Under the pieces are notes generated by a model that searched no databases, was not told the DNA's origin, and saw only the letters and a list, made by a program, of their open reading frames with translations. The position numbers and the translations under genes were made by a program. From Glossina fuscipes (lineage: Eukaryota > Arthropoda > Insecta > Diptera > Glossinidae), in the NCBI RefSeq assembly GCF_014805625.2, contig NW_023998431.1, positions 2,174,007-2,238,006 on the forward strand: a stretch of DNA of 64,000 bases, written 5' to 3'. Shown here piece after piece: positions 50,414-63,386 of this stretch (positions are counted from its first letter, which is position 1; every line of letters begins with the position of its first letter).

Positions 50414-51829
50414 TCTTTGGCACGCGTGACCAATAAATTATATCATTCTCGTTTTTTTCTTTTTTCAATGGTTTTTTTTTTCTTTCATGTCTGGCTTTCT
50501 GTCCGTTATTTAACTTTAACTACGGCTAACACAGCCGACAATAATTACTGAAATCATTGGTTTTTCTGTTTCCGCTTTGTTTATGTCAAATTAATTCACT
50601 TCCGCTATATTTTGTTTTGTCTTTTTTGCTACCAAGTCCGAGCGTTGTAATGTATTTTCCGAATGTAATGACAAATGATGACTATAAGGCTGACGAATTC
50701 TCTCTGAGGTTGATGAAAAAGAATCAGGCATTTGTTAGCAGTAATCGTGATCGTAGTATTGGTGTAGTATTGTTTCACTCTCTTTAATTACGCATTGTCA
50801 TTGTCAATTTGAATATAATTTATGCTACATACAGACAAACACATGAGCATAAATATGTTTTTGATGTTCATTATGCCATCACAACGTTATGTAAAATTTC
50901 GCACAGTGTTTCCACATAAATCAAATTGCATTCATACAGCGTACTGCGAAAGCGATGTCAGCAACATTGTGATAATTCGTAAAAAGATTTGCTTCCCACC
51001 TGCCCTTAAGAACTTACCGCGTTCCGAAATTATCAACCAGTTTACTAGATATAGGTTTTCTAGAATTCTTAGAATGTCTCACTTTGAAAATAAATTCATA
51101 ACCGATTTTATGAGGAATTAAAAGACCAAAATCTGTCTTGCTTTCACTGATATCACCCGCCTACATGTATTCAAAAGTCTAGTCTGCTTTCATGTATTCT
51201 CCATGAAATCGTATGAATCGAAAGGTAAAATTTTTGTGTGTAAGCATCCACGCGTCTTATTATTAACTTACTGATCGTAAAATAAAAAAAAATTTTATAG
51301 CACGCGTAAATAGCAATTTAATCGTGAAAGACAGAAAAATCAAAACTCATTGCATTTGTGAAATGAAAAATGTAACCTAAAAGCCAACCACTTGATCGGA
51401 AGAAAACTTCTTTGACTTCTTCTTAGATACCCTGCCCGACACCACTCTTCGCTTAATTAATAATGTACCAAAAACTATACATTATTTTTATGTAAGCGCA
51501 AAAGACCTCATATTGGCGGATACCCAAACATCAAGGTGGTCTAAATTGAACAGACTTAATGTATTTATTGATAATATTGCTATTTTTCAGTTGATGCCGT
51601 CATAACAAACCACAAATTAGACTCTTTCACCATAGAAGAGTTTGCTTTCGTGAGAGGCCCGATGCACGGCCCATCATTGATTTAGTAAGCACAAATCTTC
51701 ACTATGAAGTATTAAATATTACACCTTTTCGGTATAAAAAGCCTTATCAAGGGCTCATTAGAACCATTAGAATCCAAAATCGGTAAAGTTAATTTTTATG
51801 TCAAACCATTATTTCAAAAGAATTTTCAT

Positions 51830-52212
51830 CAAGAAATATTGAAAGTGAGAACTTTTTGCTACATAAAGGCTACGTTTCCGTAGAAATCGTATTGCAAGAG
51901 TTTAAAAAAATTGGACCGTACGATCCAAAGTTTTCATACCAATTTAAAAGGAGAAGGAGTGGTTGAAAAGCTAGTCCGAAATGTACCATTTTCAATATCT
52001 CAAGAATAGCGGCCTGTAGGTTGAACAAAAGAATACATGGGCAAATATCAGGCGGACGGACGGACGGACGGACTGACGGGCAGGCAAGCTTAGATCGATT
52101 CAGACCCATTTTCTGGTTCTCTCTTTAAATAAAAGGTGAGTCTATCTCAAGTCCTCCTAGGCATTACAATCATCCGCATATACTTAATATACCCTGTGCC
52201 ACAAGCCATGCA
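51830..52212 (+). mobile_element. mini-me-related repeat, third subfamily
   Basis: It contains CCATTTTCAATATCTCAAG, the GGCGGACGGACGGACGGAC block (about 52050-52070), CTTAGATCGATTCAGACCC, then TGAGTCTATCTCAAGTCC and ACTTAATATACCCTG. It matches 38795-39010 in reverse. Confidence 0.6.
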
Positions 52213-53039
52213 TAAACAAATATTCGTATTTTCTGGCTCATTTTTTTAACCGTGGCATACATCGTAAGTATTAGGAAAATAGTAAATTATAATTATGTTA
52301 AAATAAGCGCGTACAGAGATATATATATTTTTTTGAAAATTTTTATTTTAAAACTCATGTAAAAACAAACCGTCTAAAATAAGCAGCTTATAAAGCAATA
52401 TAGTTGCACTTTTTCCTATTCTTACTACCATCTTCTTTTCCGTATTCTAATTGCTACTTGCATTACGTATATATATATATATGTAATTTTACACGTCCGA
52501 AATTACTGCTTACATTTAATTTATTATTATTATTATTATGACTATTATAATTGTAGAATAATGAAATAAATTCTTGGACTAAAGAAAAGACATTGAGCAC
52601 TAGCAACACGGTTCTACATTTTATTTAAAAAAGAATTAGTCTTTTTAATTCTAAACTTTTTTCTAAATAAATACAAGAACTAGAAGCAAATGGTGAAACC
52701 CCCAAATATGTGTACGTATTTTAACAAAGTTTCTCCCAGCAACAGCATGAGATGACACTTAAGGCAGATATTCAAATGTTAAAATTTAACTATTTACCTA
52801 TAGGTCTGTTACAGCAAATTTTAGTATCGCTTTCCAAAAATGAAAAAAGTCAAAGAGACACCAAGTGTCTTAAAGGCAAAAAGCAAAATTGAGTCATTAC
52901 TTACATTAAAGGATAATGGAGCATTCGCAGCAGAAAAAGGAACAGCATAAAGGATTCCACGGCCCACCCTACGCCACCCAACAATTACTTATATATCGAC
53001 TTTCTATATATTTATCATCACTTTTCACAACGACTTTTC

Positions 53040-53375
53040 ATATGGCCGAAAAAGTGATCCGATCTGAATTATTTTTTTGGACTCCAATACGTTAGCCGGC
53101 CAACTTTCATCTAAATGCCCCAAAAAGTAGCGAGACAAGAATTCACGACGGATAGGCGGGCAGACGGGCACACCAGCTTAAAATCACTTTCAGAATCAAT
53201 CGACGTAATAAAACCTTCTTATCCGCCTGAGTAGCCGAAGGCGAAGCCGAATCTCGACTAGCAAGTCAATGGTCGTGGGTTCGAATCTCAATAATAATAA
53301 TAATAATAAAACCTTCTTATACACATCCGCGCAAACTTAATATACTCTTGTAGTCCAAGTGGTGTAGGGTATTAA
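53040..53375 (+). mobile_element. mini-me-related repeat interrupted by a SINE
   Basis: It has GGCGGGCAGACGGGCAC, AATCAATCGACGTAATAAAACC and, after the insertion, CGCAAACTTAATATACTC and TGGTGTAGGGTAT. These are third-subfamily words in order on both sides of 53223-53304. Confidence 0.55.
53207..53320 (+). mobile_element. tRNA-derived SINE with 16-bp target duplication
   Basis: An 82-bp insertion (53223-53304) is flanked by perfect 16-bp direct repeats (AATAAAACCTTCTTAT at 53207-53222 and 53305-53320). It has a pol III A-box-like TAGCCGAAGG, a B-box GGTTCGAATCT, and an (AAT)n tail that merges with the duplication. The sequence from CTGAGTAGCC to GGTTCGAATC resembles a tRNA-Ser. These are the marks of a LINE-mobilised SINE. 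The perfect duplication suggests it is fairly recent. Confidence 0.7.
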
Positions 53376-53819
53376 AAAAAAAGTAATCGAATAACATGAT
53401 TCCAAAAGATCACTAAGCAGATATTCATACCTTAAAAAAGAAAAAAAGAAAAAATTCAGTTTGGAAAAGTGTAAGAAAAGGTAATAGCTGAGCAATGAGA
53501 TCTCTTTAAACGAGATATCTTTAATTTAAGAGACTTAATAGCACAGTTGGCGAAAATTTTAATCTAAAAAAATATACGTTTGAAATGTCCATGTCGCTTC
53601 TTTTTTGCCACGGTACCGAAGTGAAGATTGCCCGCGAAGATAGCCCTCATATATTTTAGGGGTTGCGAATTTGCTAAAAATGTTTATCGCGAAGTAAAAA
53701 GAACCAAAGAAAATAATTATTAAAATTAAAAAGTATTAGGAAGGAAGCACATATAAAACAAACTAAGACTTTAATTAAGATTACAAGAGAGAGAGGGGTT
53801 AATTAAAATTAACTGGGGA

Positions 53820-54540
53820 CGACGAATACCCACGTCGTGCAAAAAGTGCGAAATTTTGCGCTATGACGAATATACACAACTCTTCTTTTACACGGCAGAT
53901 GCGTTCCTTAGAAATCCGTTCAAAAAAATCGCATAAAAAATACATGCGACGTATGGTAAATTTGATGATATGTTCAACAACTTTAAAAATTCGTGCAAGG
54001 TGAAAAAACTTCATAAATATTTTTTAAATAAATCGTGCAGAAAAGTAATAATGAAATCTATATCATATATTTATAAAGCAAAAAAAAATTAGTGTGGAGT
54101 GAAAGTTCAGTCCGTAAGAATAAAAATCAAATTCAATCAACTATACATCGCTACTTGATAACAAACATGCACGGACTAGATCAGAAGTGCTGTCATCAGT
54201 GGAATAGTAATCGGGTATATCTAACACGACTGGCGGGTTTCGTTCAAATGAAGAAATTTATTTGTTATTAATGGCCAACTAGCAAAAGAGCAAATGACTA
54301 ATACATGTGTGGGCTAAAACCGAGTGATAGTGTGCCCACAATTGCCCACAATTTTAACGCTGTATACATAAGTTTTTGTGACACACTGTCAAAATTCAAG
54401 TTAAAGAAAAAATTTTTTTTTTCTTTTAATTCCTGCTGGAACAAAAAATTCGTGTAAAAAAAGTGTATTTACCCTCATTCAAAATCATATAAACAACATC
54501 GTGTAAAACAGCGCTAGGTTTATGTACGTTGCGGGATTTC
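53820..54540 (-). mobile_element. Degenerate pogo/Tigger-like transposon, copy B
   Basis: It repeats the flank words of copy A (ATGCGACGTATGGTAAATTTG, ATTCGTGTAAAAAA, GATATGTTCAACAACTTTAAAAA). On the minus strand at about 54170-54275 it encodes SFERNPPVVLDIPDYYSTDD, homologous to the C-terminal end NSSFKSNPAVVL of copy A. It is shorter and more deleted than copy A. Confidence 0.5.
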
Positions 54541-55489
54541 CTCATCAAATTTTATCACTACGAATATGCAACTATCATATAATACATTTTTGAATGTGTT
54601 TATGTCACTTTGTCAAGTTATTTCATTACAACCTAATTTAAAAGTTAACTGGTTAATCCTTTCATTTTGTCTTGATCAGTTTCAATTGGTTTTCCAGAAC
54701 ATGGTCCATTTTCAACTTCAACACTGCTAAAGTGAAGTTTTGGGAACAAATTTCAACGTTAGCCATACGCATCCAAATATATTTTTCTTGCTTGAAAGGC
54801 ATTTTTACCTTTTCGAATATAAAATAATGAAATATGTCGACTAAGCTGCTTTCGATTTTCCATATTTGATCAGGCCAAAAAAACAAACAAAAACTGTTTC
54901 GTAGATCCAAATGAACTTTTGGCTCAATGTGGCTTAAATGGGAATTTGGCTGTCAAAAAAATGCAATTGAGTCCTCTTTTGAGATGAGAAATTGATTCAC
55001 TTTTCTTGCACCCTAATATGTTTTATCTAAATATCAATAGCAAGAGTAGTACGTAGAAGATATTCAAAATATTGATTTTTGTTTTTTGTTTGGTTCAATT
55101 TTCATCCAAAGAAACGCAATCTTTTGTTAATAAAAAAAAGAGTTTAAATTAATTTATCGAAAATACTTTTCTTGCTTCTCTTTACAACGTTATTATAAAG
55201 ATATTGCAAAAAACATGGAATGAGAAGAATAAGAGTTGTAGCGTTTCCTTAATAGATATGTTCTTTGATTGTAATTAATTTTCTTCCTTTTTTTTTTTTC
55301 ATTAAGAAGCATAAAACTGCCCTTGCAGTCTTTCCTGAAAGATTCGTTGCTCGAAAATGCCTTTTTTCCTACGTCTGTTGAAGGCATGAAGGTATGACAC
55401 ATTTCATACTTTACATGCAGCAAAATGGCAAAGAAAACTTTTGGTTTCTTCGAAAAAGCTCTCTTTGGAACGCTCTCAGTTTTATATCC

Positions 55490-55575
55490 ACGTGAAAAGC
55501 CAGGTAAGTATAAATCGTGACTTACAAATCCGTGTTCACGGGTTCAAATCTCAGTGCAGTAGAGAAGAAAAAAAG
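55490..55575 (+). mobile_element. Possible second SINE-like fragment
   Basis: Contains a B-box GGTTCAAATCTC (55540-55551) and an A-rich segment after it. The A-box is not clear and no target duplication was seen. Confidence 0.25.
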
Positions 55576-57283
55576 ACAGTATCTTCTCAACAGTCGTTTC
55601 AACGAAGCTAAACGAACGTATTTGCGTCTGAAAGCATCTTCGAAGCGACCATAAATACTTTCGAAACACATCACATTAAAAAGTACTAGATACAACGTTG
55701 TGTGGCATGTAGCCAGCAGGAATTCATCTGAGCTGGCTAGGCCTTTTGGAACGCGTCCCGTACAGCCCGAAATTGCTAGACGCTAGACGATTAAAAGCAT
55801 CTGTAAAACCATTAAAAAAACATATATGATGGTGTTACCCGATAATTTGTAAAGAGAGAAACTTCAAATTAAAGCAACTGACACCTAACCGGCGTAACGA
55901 TCATGTTTTCTTCTATTTACTTCAATGCCTCTTGGTGTTTACAAACGAGGGAAGTTGTAATATTTAACGCTGTAACGCTGCTTAATGTAAGACAAGTGTA
56001 AACAAATGACATTCATTATCACGTTGCAAGCAGACTACGGTGTCGGTCGAGCATTTGTTACATAGATATTTATTGCAAATTGTGTTAAGTAAAATCATTT
56101 CAATTTTAACAATGTAAAGACAAATCGGACTTACGGATAAGAAAAAATGTAAGCTATATATCCGGACATAGAGAACACATTGCTTTTATCCAATTCATGT
56201 CCCTCTCTCTGTCAACTGCCCGACTCGCCATAGAGAATGCAAAGACAATTCTAACGAAAAAACAGCTTCTTTCTCCTCCATAGTTGCACTGCTGCGAAAG
56301 TCCACAGACTAAAGATATAACTATTGAACTGGTAAAAGCATGGTAAAAGTTCGCCTGTATCGAAATCCTTTCAAGCCGATCTTAACGAGAATAATAATAA
56401 TAATAGTTTTAGCCATTGATTGCTTTAAGTCAGCGATTTTCTAAAGTTTCTTGGAAAGCTATTTACAGTTTTCTATTTTTAGTTATTTTTATTGCTCATT
56501 GGGAATTACTACCGACAGTTTGATCGAAGTATTCTTGTTATGGTTTCGAATTACCCTACGCTCGTAAGGACAGCTCGTGAGAAAAGTAGAGAGCGAGCAA
56601 AATTGGATTTTATCTAAAGCGCTTAGACACGTATTTTACGCTTTACAGCGAATTTGAAAGATCCCATGTTTTGTATTCTGTGATATTTTAGATTCATACC
56701 GATTTAATTTACTTAATTGTGTGCGATACGAGTTTAATTCTCTTAGTTTAATCTATATTTAATTTATATAGGCAATGTTACGGAGCTGGCACTCGTGTAA
56801 TCAGAAGCAAAGAACAAATAAGAAAGAAATGAAGCCAGAGTTCCTTACTTTAGCGTTGCCATTACCTTCGTCGTTACCGTGTTACCACCGTACAACACAT
56901 TACATAATCAAATGTTAATATATTAGAAATTATAGATAATGTGGAACTTGTGATGCTCGACCTCTAGCAATTATTCAATGAAAAGTGTTTTTTTGAATGA
57001 CAAATCTTGGGCTTAGTGTCATGCCTTAGTAGAGCTAGAAAGTGAACAAGACTCACCAGCGAACAATAGCTTTTGGAATAAGTATAGGAATACTTTTCTT
57101 TTTTATATTATTGATATTAATAAATTCCCAAATTATTGAGAAACACATATATTTGAAATCAATTGAATATTAATTTACTCCCTTCAGTTTTCACTCGCGA
57201 TTTTGACTTAATAGAACACTGTTATAATTATTACTCTTGAATCGAAATCAATAGGTATAAAAATATATCTTTTCTCTCTTTGG

Positions 57284-57284
<1 letters not shown>

Positions 57285-57315
<31 letters not shown>

Positions 57316-57316
57316 C
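57285..57316. repeat. GA microsatellite
   Basis: (GA)n run. Confidence 0.9.
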
Positions 57317-58034
57317 TATTTCTTTTACTTGGGTTTGAAGGGCAGTTTAATAAACTTTTCATGAAATCATACCGGCACAAATTGAAATGCTCCGAATAGC
57401 CTCTTTTATGTTTTCCTCTTCTTCTTTATTTCAATTGTTATGTATGCATAATGCAAACACATACGGTTTCGGTGATGTGTTTCAGTTGGTTGCGCATATG
57501 CACACAATCATTTAGTACCTGAAGTATTATTCATTTAACGCTGTTGTTGTTTTACTCTATCCTTCTTCTTCTTCTGCTTCTTTCACACATATAATAACAG
57601 TTACGTGTATTTGCTTAAAAGCTTTCCAAGTAAACATTTTCATTATTTAGAATTGTCGAACGGACATAAACAAAATGTTTGTTGACATCATCAAAAATAT
57701 GTTACTCACAAATCTAGTTTCATGACTAGTTTATAGGAATAAGTAAAAAAAATTTCCGGAAAATTATCTACGAGTATTTATATGGCATTGAACGCTTTTC
57801 AGGTTCAATGCCACACGGCCTGGCCTCCATATGTGTTCAGGCATGAATTACGAGCGTGCAGCACATTGTTAAAACCATTCATTCAATTATAGTATCGTAT
57901 CGATTACAAACGATGGTAACAAGTTTACCAATGATCAGTGACAGCGGACAACGGGTAACCAGAAATACAATATTAAAATAAATGTTATTATCTTCTTTGC
58001 ACATACTATGAAATTCACTTAAATGGATATGTTA

Positions 58035-58180
58035 AGGTTGCTTAGATGAATGCAACCCCAGGTAGGACTTGAGATAGATTCACTTTTTGCTATACTAATC
58101 GATTCAAACAAATTTTTATATATATATATATATTTAATTTGCGTGTTACTGTGCCCGCCCGATATCTCCACACACATTTT
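58035..58180 (-). mobile_element. mini-me-related fragment
   Basis: Reverse complement shows third-subfamily words (GGACTTGAGATAGATTC, ATCGATTC, GGGCGGGCAC) around a (TA) run. Confidence 0.4.
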
Positions 58181-59138
58181 CAGTGTTCAATTTGAAAAAG
58201 GAATAAACTGTAATGAGATCGACCACTGCCACTAGAACGTTCCACTTTCAAAAGTCTTAACATGACAAAAGTATACTATTTTTAGTGCTTCTCAACAAAA
58301 ACCGCTGGAAAGTAGTTGCCATAATAAATGCTTATGATAAAAGTCGATCGAAAACGATGATCTAATAACTTGATATATGGTACTAAGTTTGCGACGCATG
58401 AAAATGTTTTCCGAGTACGACACTGGGAGCATACCAGATTCACATTAGTTATCGATGATAAAATACCCTACGGTTTTTGTGGGATCGCGTTCAAATATTA
58501 TAAACATAAAAACATTCAGGTGACAGCAAGCTTTCAGTAGTTGTTAATGACTTTAACATGCTTTTGTAACGTGACGATTGCAAAGAAGGATGTTCTAGGA
58601 CATTGAGACTGTCTCAGACTCATTATAATTGTTGCTGGATTCAAATTGCTTCCACATTGTTGGTGTAAGTAAGGAATAAATTCTTGCAAGGCATAATATT
58701 ACCACCGTTATCTTATAATAGCTTTTCAAAATTTTTGCGGATTAGGATCATGGGATGGGTCGATTTATTAGCGTTACATAACATCCGGTAACCGCGTTCA
58801 GTCCAGGTAAGTTAGCTGAGAACCTGCCGTCTTTTCCGAAACATTGATTATTAGTTAAACATGAAACTTACAAAAAAAAAAAAAAATAAAAAAAAAAAAT
58901 CGATATTAACTGGATTGGCTGTTTTATTAGTTTAGCGGTAAAATAGACTACTCTGGCCTTGAGATCAGCTATTTTAGTCTTTCGTTGCCCTGACAGGCTG
59001 ACACCCGCATCCACGTCCACTTGCTGACGTGGCGAAAGTCGTGGCTCTAACGACTATAGGCAGCCATCGAGAGATTTATAACTTACTCTAACATTTCTTT
59101 CTGGTCAACTCCATGAAGGGATCAATAATTCTCGCCGG

Positions 59139-59162
59139 ATATATATATATATATATATATAT
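59139..59162. repeat. AT microsatellite
   Basis: (AT)n run. Confidence 0.9.
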
Positions 59163-62096
59163 TTAAATTACTTCACCGTTGCTTTCAAAATAAGTATAAG
59201 TAATATGTAGAGGGAACGGGTAGGGTGCTAGAAGTTCGCACGTAAACAAGTGAATTATTGCATTTATCAGTTTCGCGAAGCCACAATCGAGTGCTATCAT
59301 GGGGGAAATTATTTTAGCATATTTTTACATGTTTCGGAGTTTATGTGTTCGACTGATCCAAGGGCGTTTTTTACAACCGACATGATTCCCATAGGAGAAA
59401 AGAGTAACACTTCTAAAGCATAGACATGCTATTTCAATTAAAATGGTGTGGGATATATGATAACTAATTGCAAGACCATCGCAGATGAACTAGTTTTCAT
59501 CGCTAGTCATAGCACGATGCAAAAATATCTTTTTAGGATACAGTTGGGCAAATATAATCACGCATTGATAAGCAATTTCCGACATTTCTCACAGGTTCAA
59601 TCCCTCTGGCATCCAATTTCGACATTTTTTATAATTTGCACATGGTCAGGAAAGTTGATAAAAAAAAAAAAAAAATGATACCTAGTCTAAAAAGTATTAA
59701 GCAAAAACCAGAGTTGCAACGAACGATAAGTACCGCATTTACTCCGAGAAGCTTTTATCATTTTTCTGAACGAATAAAGGGAAAGAAAATTCTAAGATTA
59801 ATTGCCGAAAAATTCCTACTCACGATGAATTTGATTTGATAATTCTTCCAAAGTGATTGTTGTTTGTTTATTTATTTGTTTATAAAATTTGTACAAGTTT
59901 TAAAATTCACATAAACGAAAAGTTCTTAAATCATGAAGAATAAACAAATTCATTGAAGCAAATAATGATACTAAGCACATAAAAAAAATATATATTCAAA
60001 TATATATTAAGCGATAAAGTTTTATTAGCACTGGGGTGAACTTACTTACTTTTCTTTTCTTTTTTTTTAATACACATCAGTACAATATGTTGAATTTAAA
60101 CGTTTATAACATACATCAATGGGCAGCGGAGAAAAAGTGCCTATGCTCGCTTACATATATATTCATGATTAATGTATATCGATTTGCTCATATTTACTTG
60201 TCTGACTGTCCATTTTTTGGAATAAAACTGGTTTCAAATTTTTCCTATTCATTGTTCAAAATTACCGAAAACTCATTACTAATAATAAGCGTAATAGACG
60301 GAGGGTTTTTAGAGAGTAGTAACGTATGCCGGATAATTTTTTGATTTTTAGCTTGAAAACGGAACGGACGACATCATTTCAACCTTACTGCTTCCGAAAC
60401 ACAAACTATTTAAGCTCTTAGTGAGCTTTTGCTGTAGAATTTCAAATAAATTACTCCTTTTAATCGCCCGATTCGTTCAAAAACCCGACTTAAGTGTAAG
60501 GCATGCGTTCCATTCCGTTCGTAAATCACATAACTAGGGAATAAATTCTTGTTTAAAATATACATCAGTAAGTTCCTGTCGGTCAAGATACAGATAGAAA
60601 GCTCAAATGGGTTACACATATATGCTCTCTTAGTGCAATGTCTCCTTCCTCGTTGCATGAGCACTTCAACAGTAGCAAAACATTAACGTTCTGAAAATTG
60701 CAAAATACGCTTTTATTAATAATTGGCGCCTTACACAGCTGCTGTTGGTAAATAAGCCATACAAGTCTAAGTTTCTCATCAAAAGCAGCACGCACCACAC
60801 TTGCGGATTCCTTTATCGAATATAAATGACATAAACTTAAACAATAAGCTAAAGAAAGGAGAACAAACCTACGAGATGTTTTAGTAATACTGAACCTATT
60901 TTGCTTGTAGATAAATTCATCATTGAAAAGAAAAGATTACACAATCTACACTTGTTTACTTACCTTGCAACGACACTATAAGAAATTCAAACAATTTACA
61001 GACGAGGCTGAAAGATGAGGAAGTAGAAATGCAGTTTATGTTTACAATAATAGTCAATAACCAACATCTACACGCTTTCAAATATAGATTGTTTTTCTTC
61101 TTTCAGGGGATATTCGCTGCTCGTGACTGCCACAAAGAAATAAGAAAAGTGAAAGAAACAAAGAGATGGACCTCAACCTACTGGACGTATGTCCTTACCG
61201 AACGAACACACACTGTAGCTGTAGACCAAAGTAAACTGTAATCTTGATTCGTATCTACGGAGCTACTCATGCGGATGTGGAATGTTTTGAGCCTATGCTC
61301 TGTACTATCGGTTTTGACAGAATAATTTCTTGAAGACATTTATTAGCATTTATTAGACCCTATCGGCCGACTTTTTTCACCACATGCGACGCATTACTTC
61401 GAAGAATGTTTTTATGAATCGAATTTTACCTTTTCAATGTTTCTCGGTCAACATTCACGAAGAATGGTATGTTGGCATATGAAGTGCGTTTGCAGCAAAA
61501 TTTGAATAGGATGGACCCATTTGCAAAATACCATTTTTTCATGATAAATACTATCAAATTGGAACCACAGATTAATTTGAGACAGTGATTAGCATAAAAC
61601 CCATCCATATTCTGAATATTACGCAAACCTTCAACGAGCTGATAAAAACTCTCTCTTTCTCTTATTATTATATCGTCTTTAGCGCCGTAACGTAGTGTGT
61701 GGATCGAAAGTTGCACAAGCTGTTTATTTCTTTCTCCGTCTTTCCGTCAAGCTATTCATTCTATTATGTACTTCACGACATAAGAATTGAAATTGAAGTT
61801 GGAACATAAGTTTCATAAAGTATTCGCCCGAACTGATTGTGAAAGTAAACCTAATCAAGCTCAACTAAATGATTAAGAAAATTTTGCAATTTTCATGTAT
61901 TAAACAAAAGCGGATACATATTTCTGGCAAATTTTCGATTATTATTCGGTATTTTGTTGCATGCACTTAACGGATTAACTAGAGAAGATATTGCCCTTAG
62001 ATATTGAATGTATTGTGCCTAAAGACTGACGTCCGTTAAATAGCAAATATCTTATCATCTTTTTATCAAAGTACTATACATCTTCAATCAAGGGGC

Positions 62097-63034
62097 TAAT
62101 CTAAATCGTTTTGGCCACATTTACAAGTCCGTTGCATTGTAGCTATAGTTTGTTTATGGAAATCGTTCGAACTCACAAACAAAAAGAGCAAAAGGAGCGA
62201 ATTATATGTGTATCCATCACATCATTAATTGGACCTATCAATGGACCACTCAAACCAGTCAAGCGTTAAAACGTTACATTTATATTCGAATTTTGATCAA
62301 CCTTCGTTATCACTTTAATTATACCGACCAAGTTAACCAAGTTATTCCATATATTTCGCAAATATATATATTGCATATACATACAGCAAGTTATTCCATA
62401 TATCCCTCAAATATGTGTGTATTACAAATACGTCGATGTATCAAGCAACATGCTTGCCCGTCCTTTCTCTCTATTGGGGAAAACCTGTTACTTGTCTCTC
62501 AATATCTCCACCTGAAGAGATGTGCTGCCATGGAGATCTTTTAAATCGGCCACGCCTCTCATATTTCTTCAGCATATTACTGGTACTTTGAAAAACAAAC
62601 AAACAACACAAGCAGCTATGTTGGAAATTTCTGCTTTAAAGAAGCCTTTAAAGACCCTGTGATTTGATATAGAAATTTGTTAATTTATCAATATCGACTT
62701 AAATTATTATTTGCATAGAACTATTTTGTCCTCTTAACTTCTTAAGATACAAAACATACCTTTAGACCTACAGATCATGCTTGCGTAGAAAATGGAAGAA
62801 CATTTTAAATTATGCATTTAATTATATAAAACCTTATCTTAATTTCCAATGTAGAAATGGGTTCTATTGGTAAAGTGATGCCTGGCAAACAAATACTGCC
62901 ATACTCATTGAATTGTTTGAGGTGTTGCCACTTGTTGCTTGAGGGGAAAAAAGGAGAACAAGTATGTAAATAAATACATTGAACGATTTAATTGACGAAC
63001 ACAAAAATCAAATGCGAGTTTTACAATTGTAAAC
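62097..63034. mobile_element. 0.9-kb dispersed repeat, copy B
   Basis: It matches 44452-45367 in the same orientation, with an extra internal segment near 62395-62460 where TTATTCCATATAT is repeated. An ORF at 62206-62544 lies within the repeat and is not a gene. Confidence 0.6.
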
Positions 63035-63360
63035 GAAGAGTGTTTTCATTTAAAAAAAAAAAAATTTAGTTTTTCGTATCCTGATCAAAAAGTAGTAAGA
63101 CCAAGTTTTGACTGAATATCGTGGTTAAGCCAATAACCTAATGAGATTTTCTTTCCCCATTCATTGTTAAAGAGTTTTATATCAGAAATTCAGCTCATAG
63201 TGTCCTCCACAACCGTTCCATTCGGTTGACTTATGTCTACAATCGAAAATCAAAAAGGTTTGTTACGTGTACAGATATGTATGAAGCGTACTGCACATAA
63301 AATGCCGCAAAAGTTTGCCATTGGTATAAAATCGAAGAACAGATCAGATAAATAGGCACA

Positions 63361-63386
63361 ATATATATATATATATATATATATAA
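63361..63386. repeat. AT microsatellite
   Basis: (AT)n run near the window end. Confidence 0.9.

Noticed and set aside
50822..51121. Plus-strand 99-codon ORF with ATG upstream of the forked N-terminal exon
   Set aside because: No motif, AT-rich codon use and no promoter or splice context. Likely chance.
58930..58985. tRNA-like stretch TTAGTTTAGCGGTAAAATAG
   Set aside because: No T-arm or acceptor pairing found.
61426..61716. Minus-strand 96-codon ORF ending at an AG|GTAAAA-like site in phase 2
   Set aside because: It could join ankyrin exon 1 by phase, but phase agreement is a one-in-three chance. There is no recognisable domain and the start is not an ATG.
62206..62544. Plus-strand 112-codon ORF
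   Set aside because: Inside a dispersed repeat whose other copy (44.5 kb) does not keep the frame.
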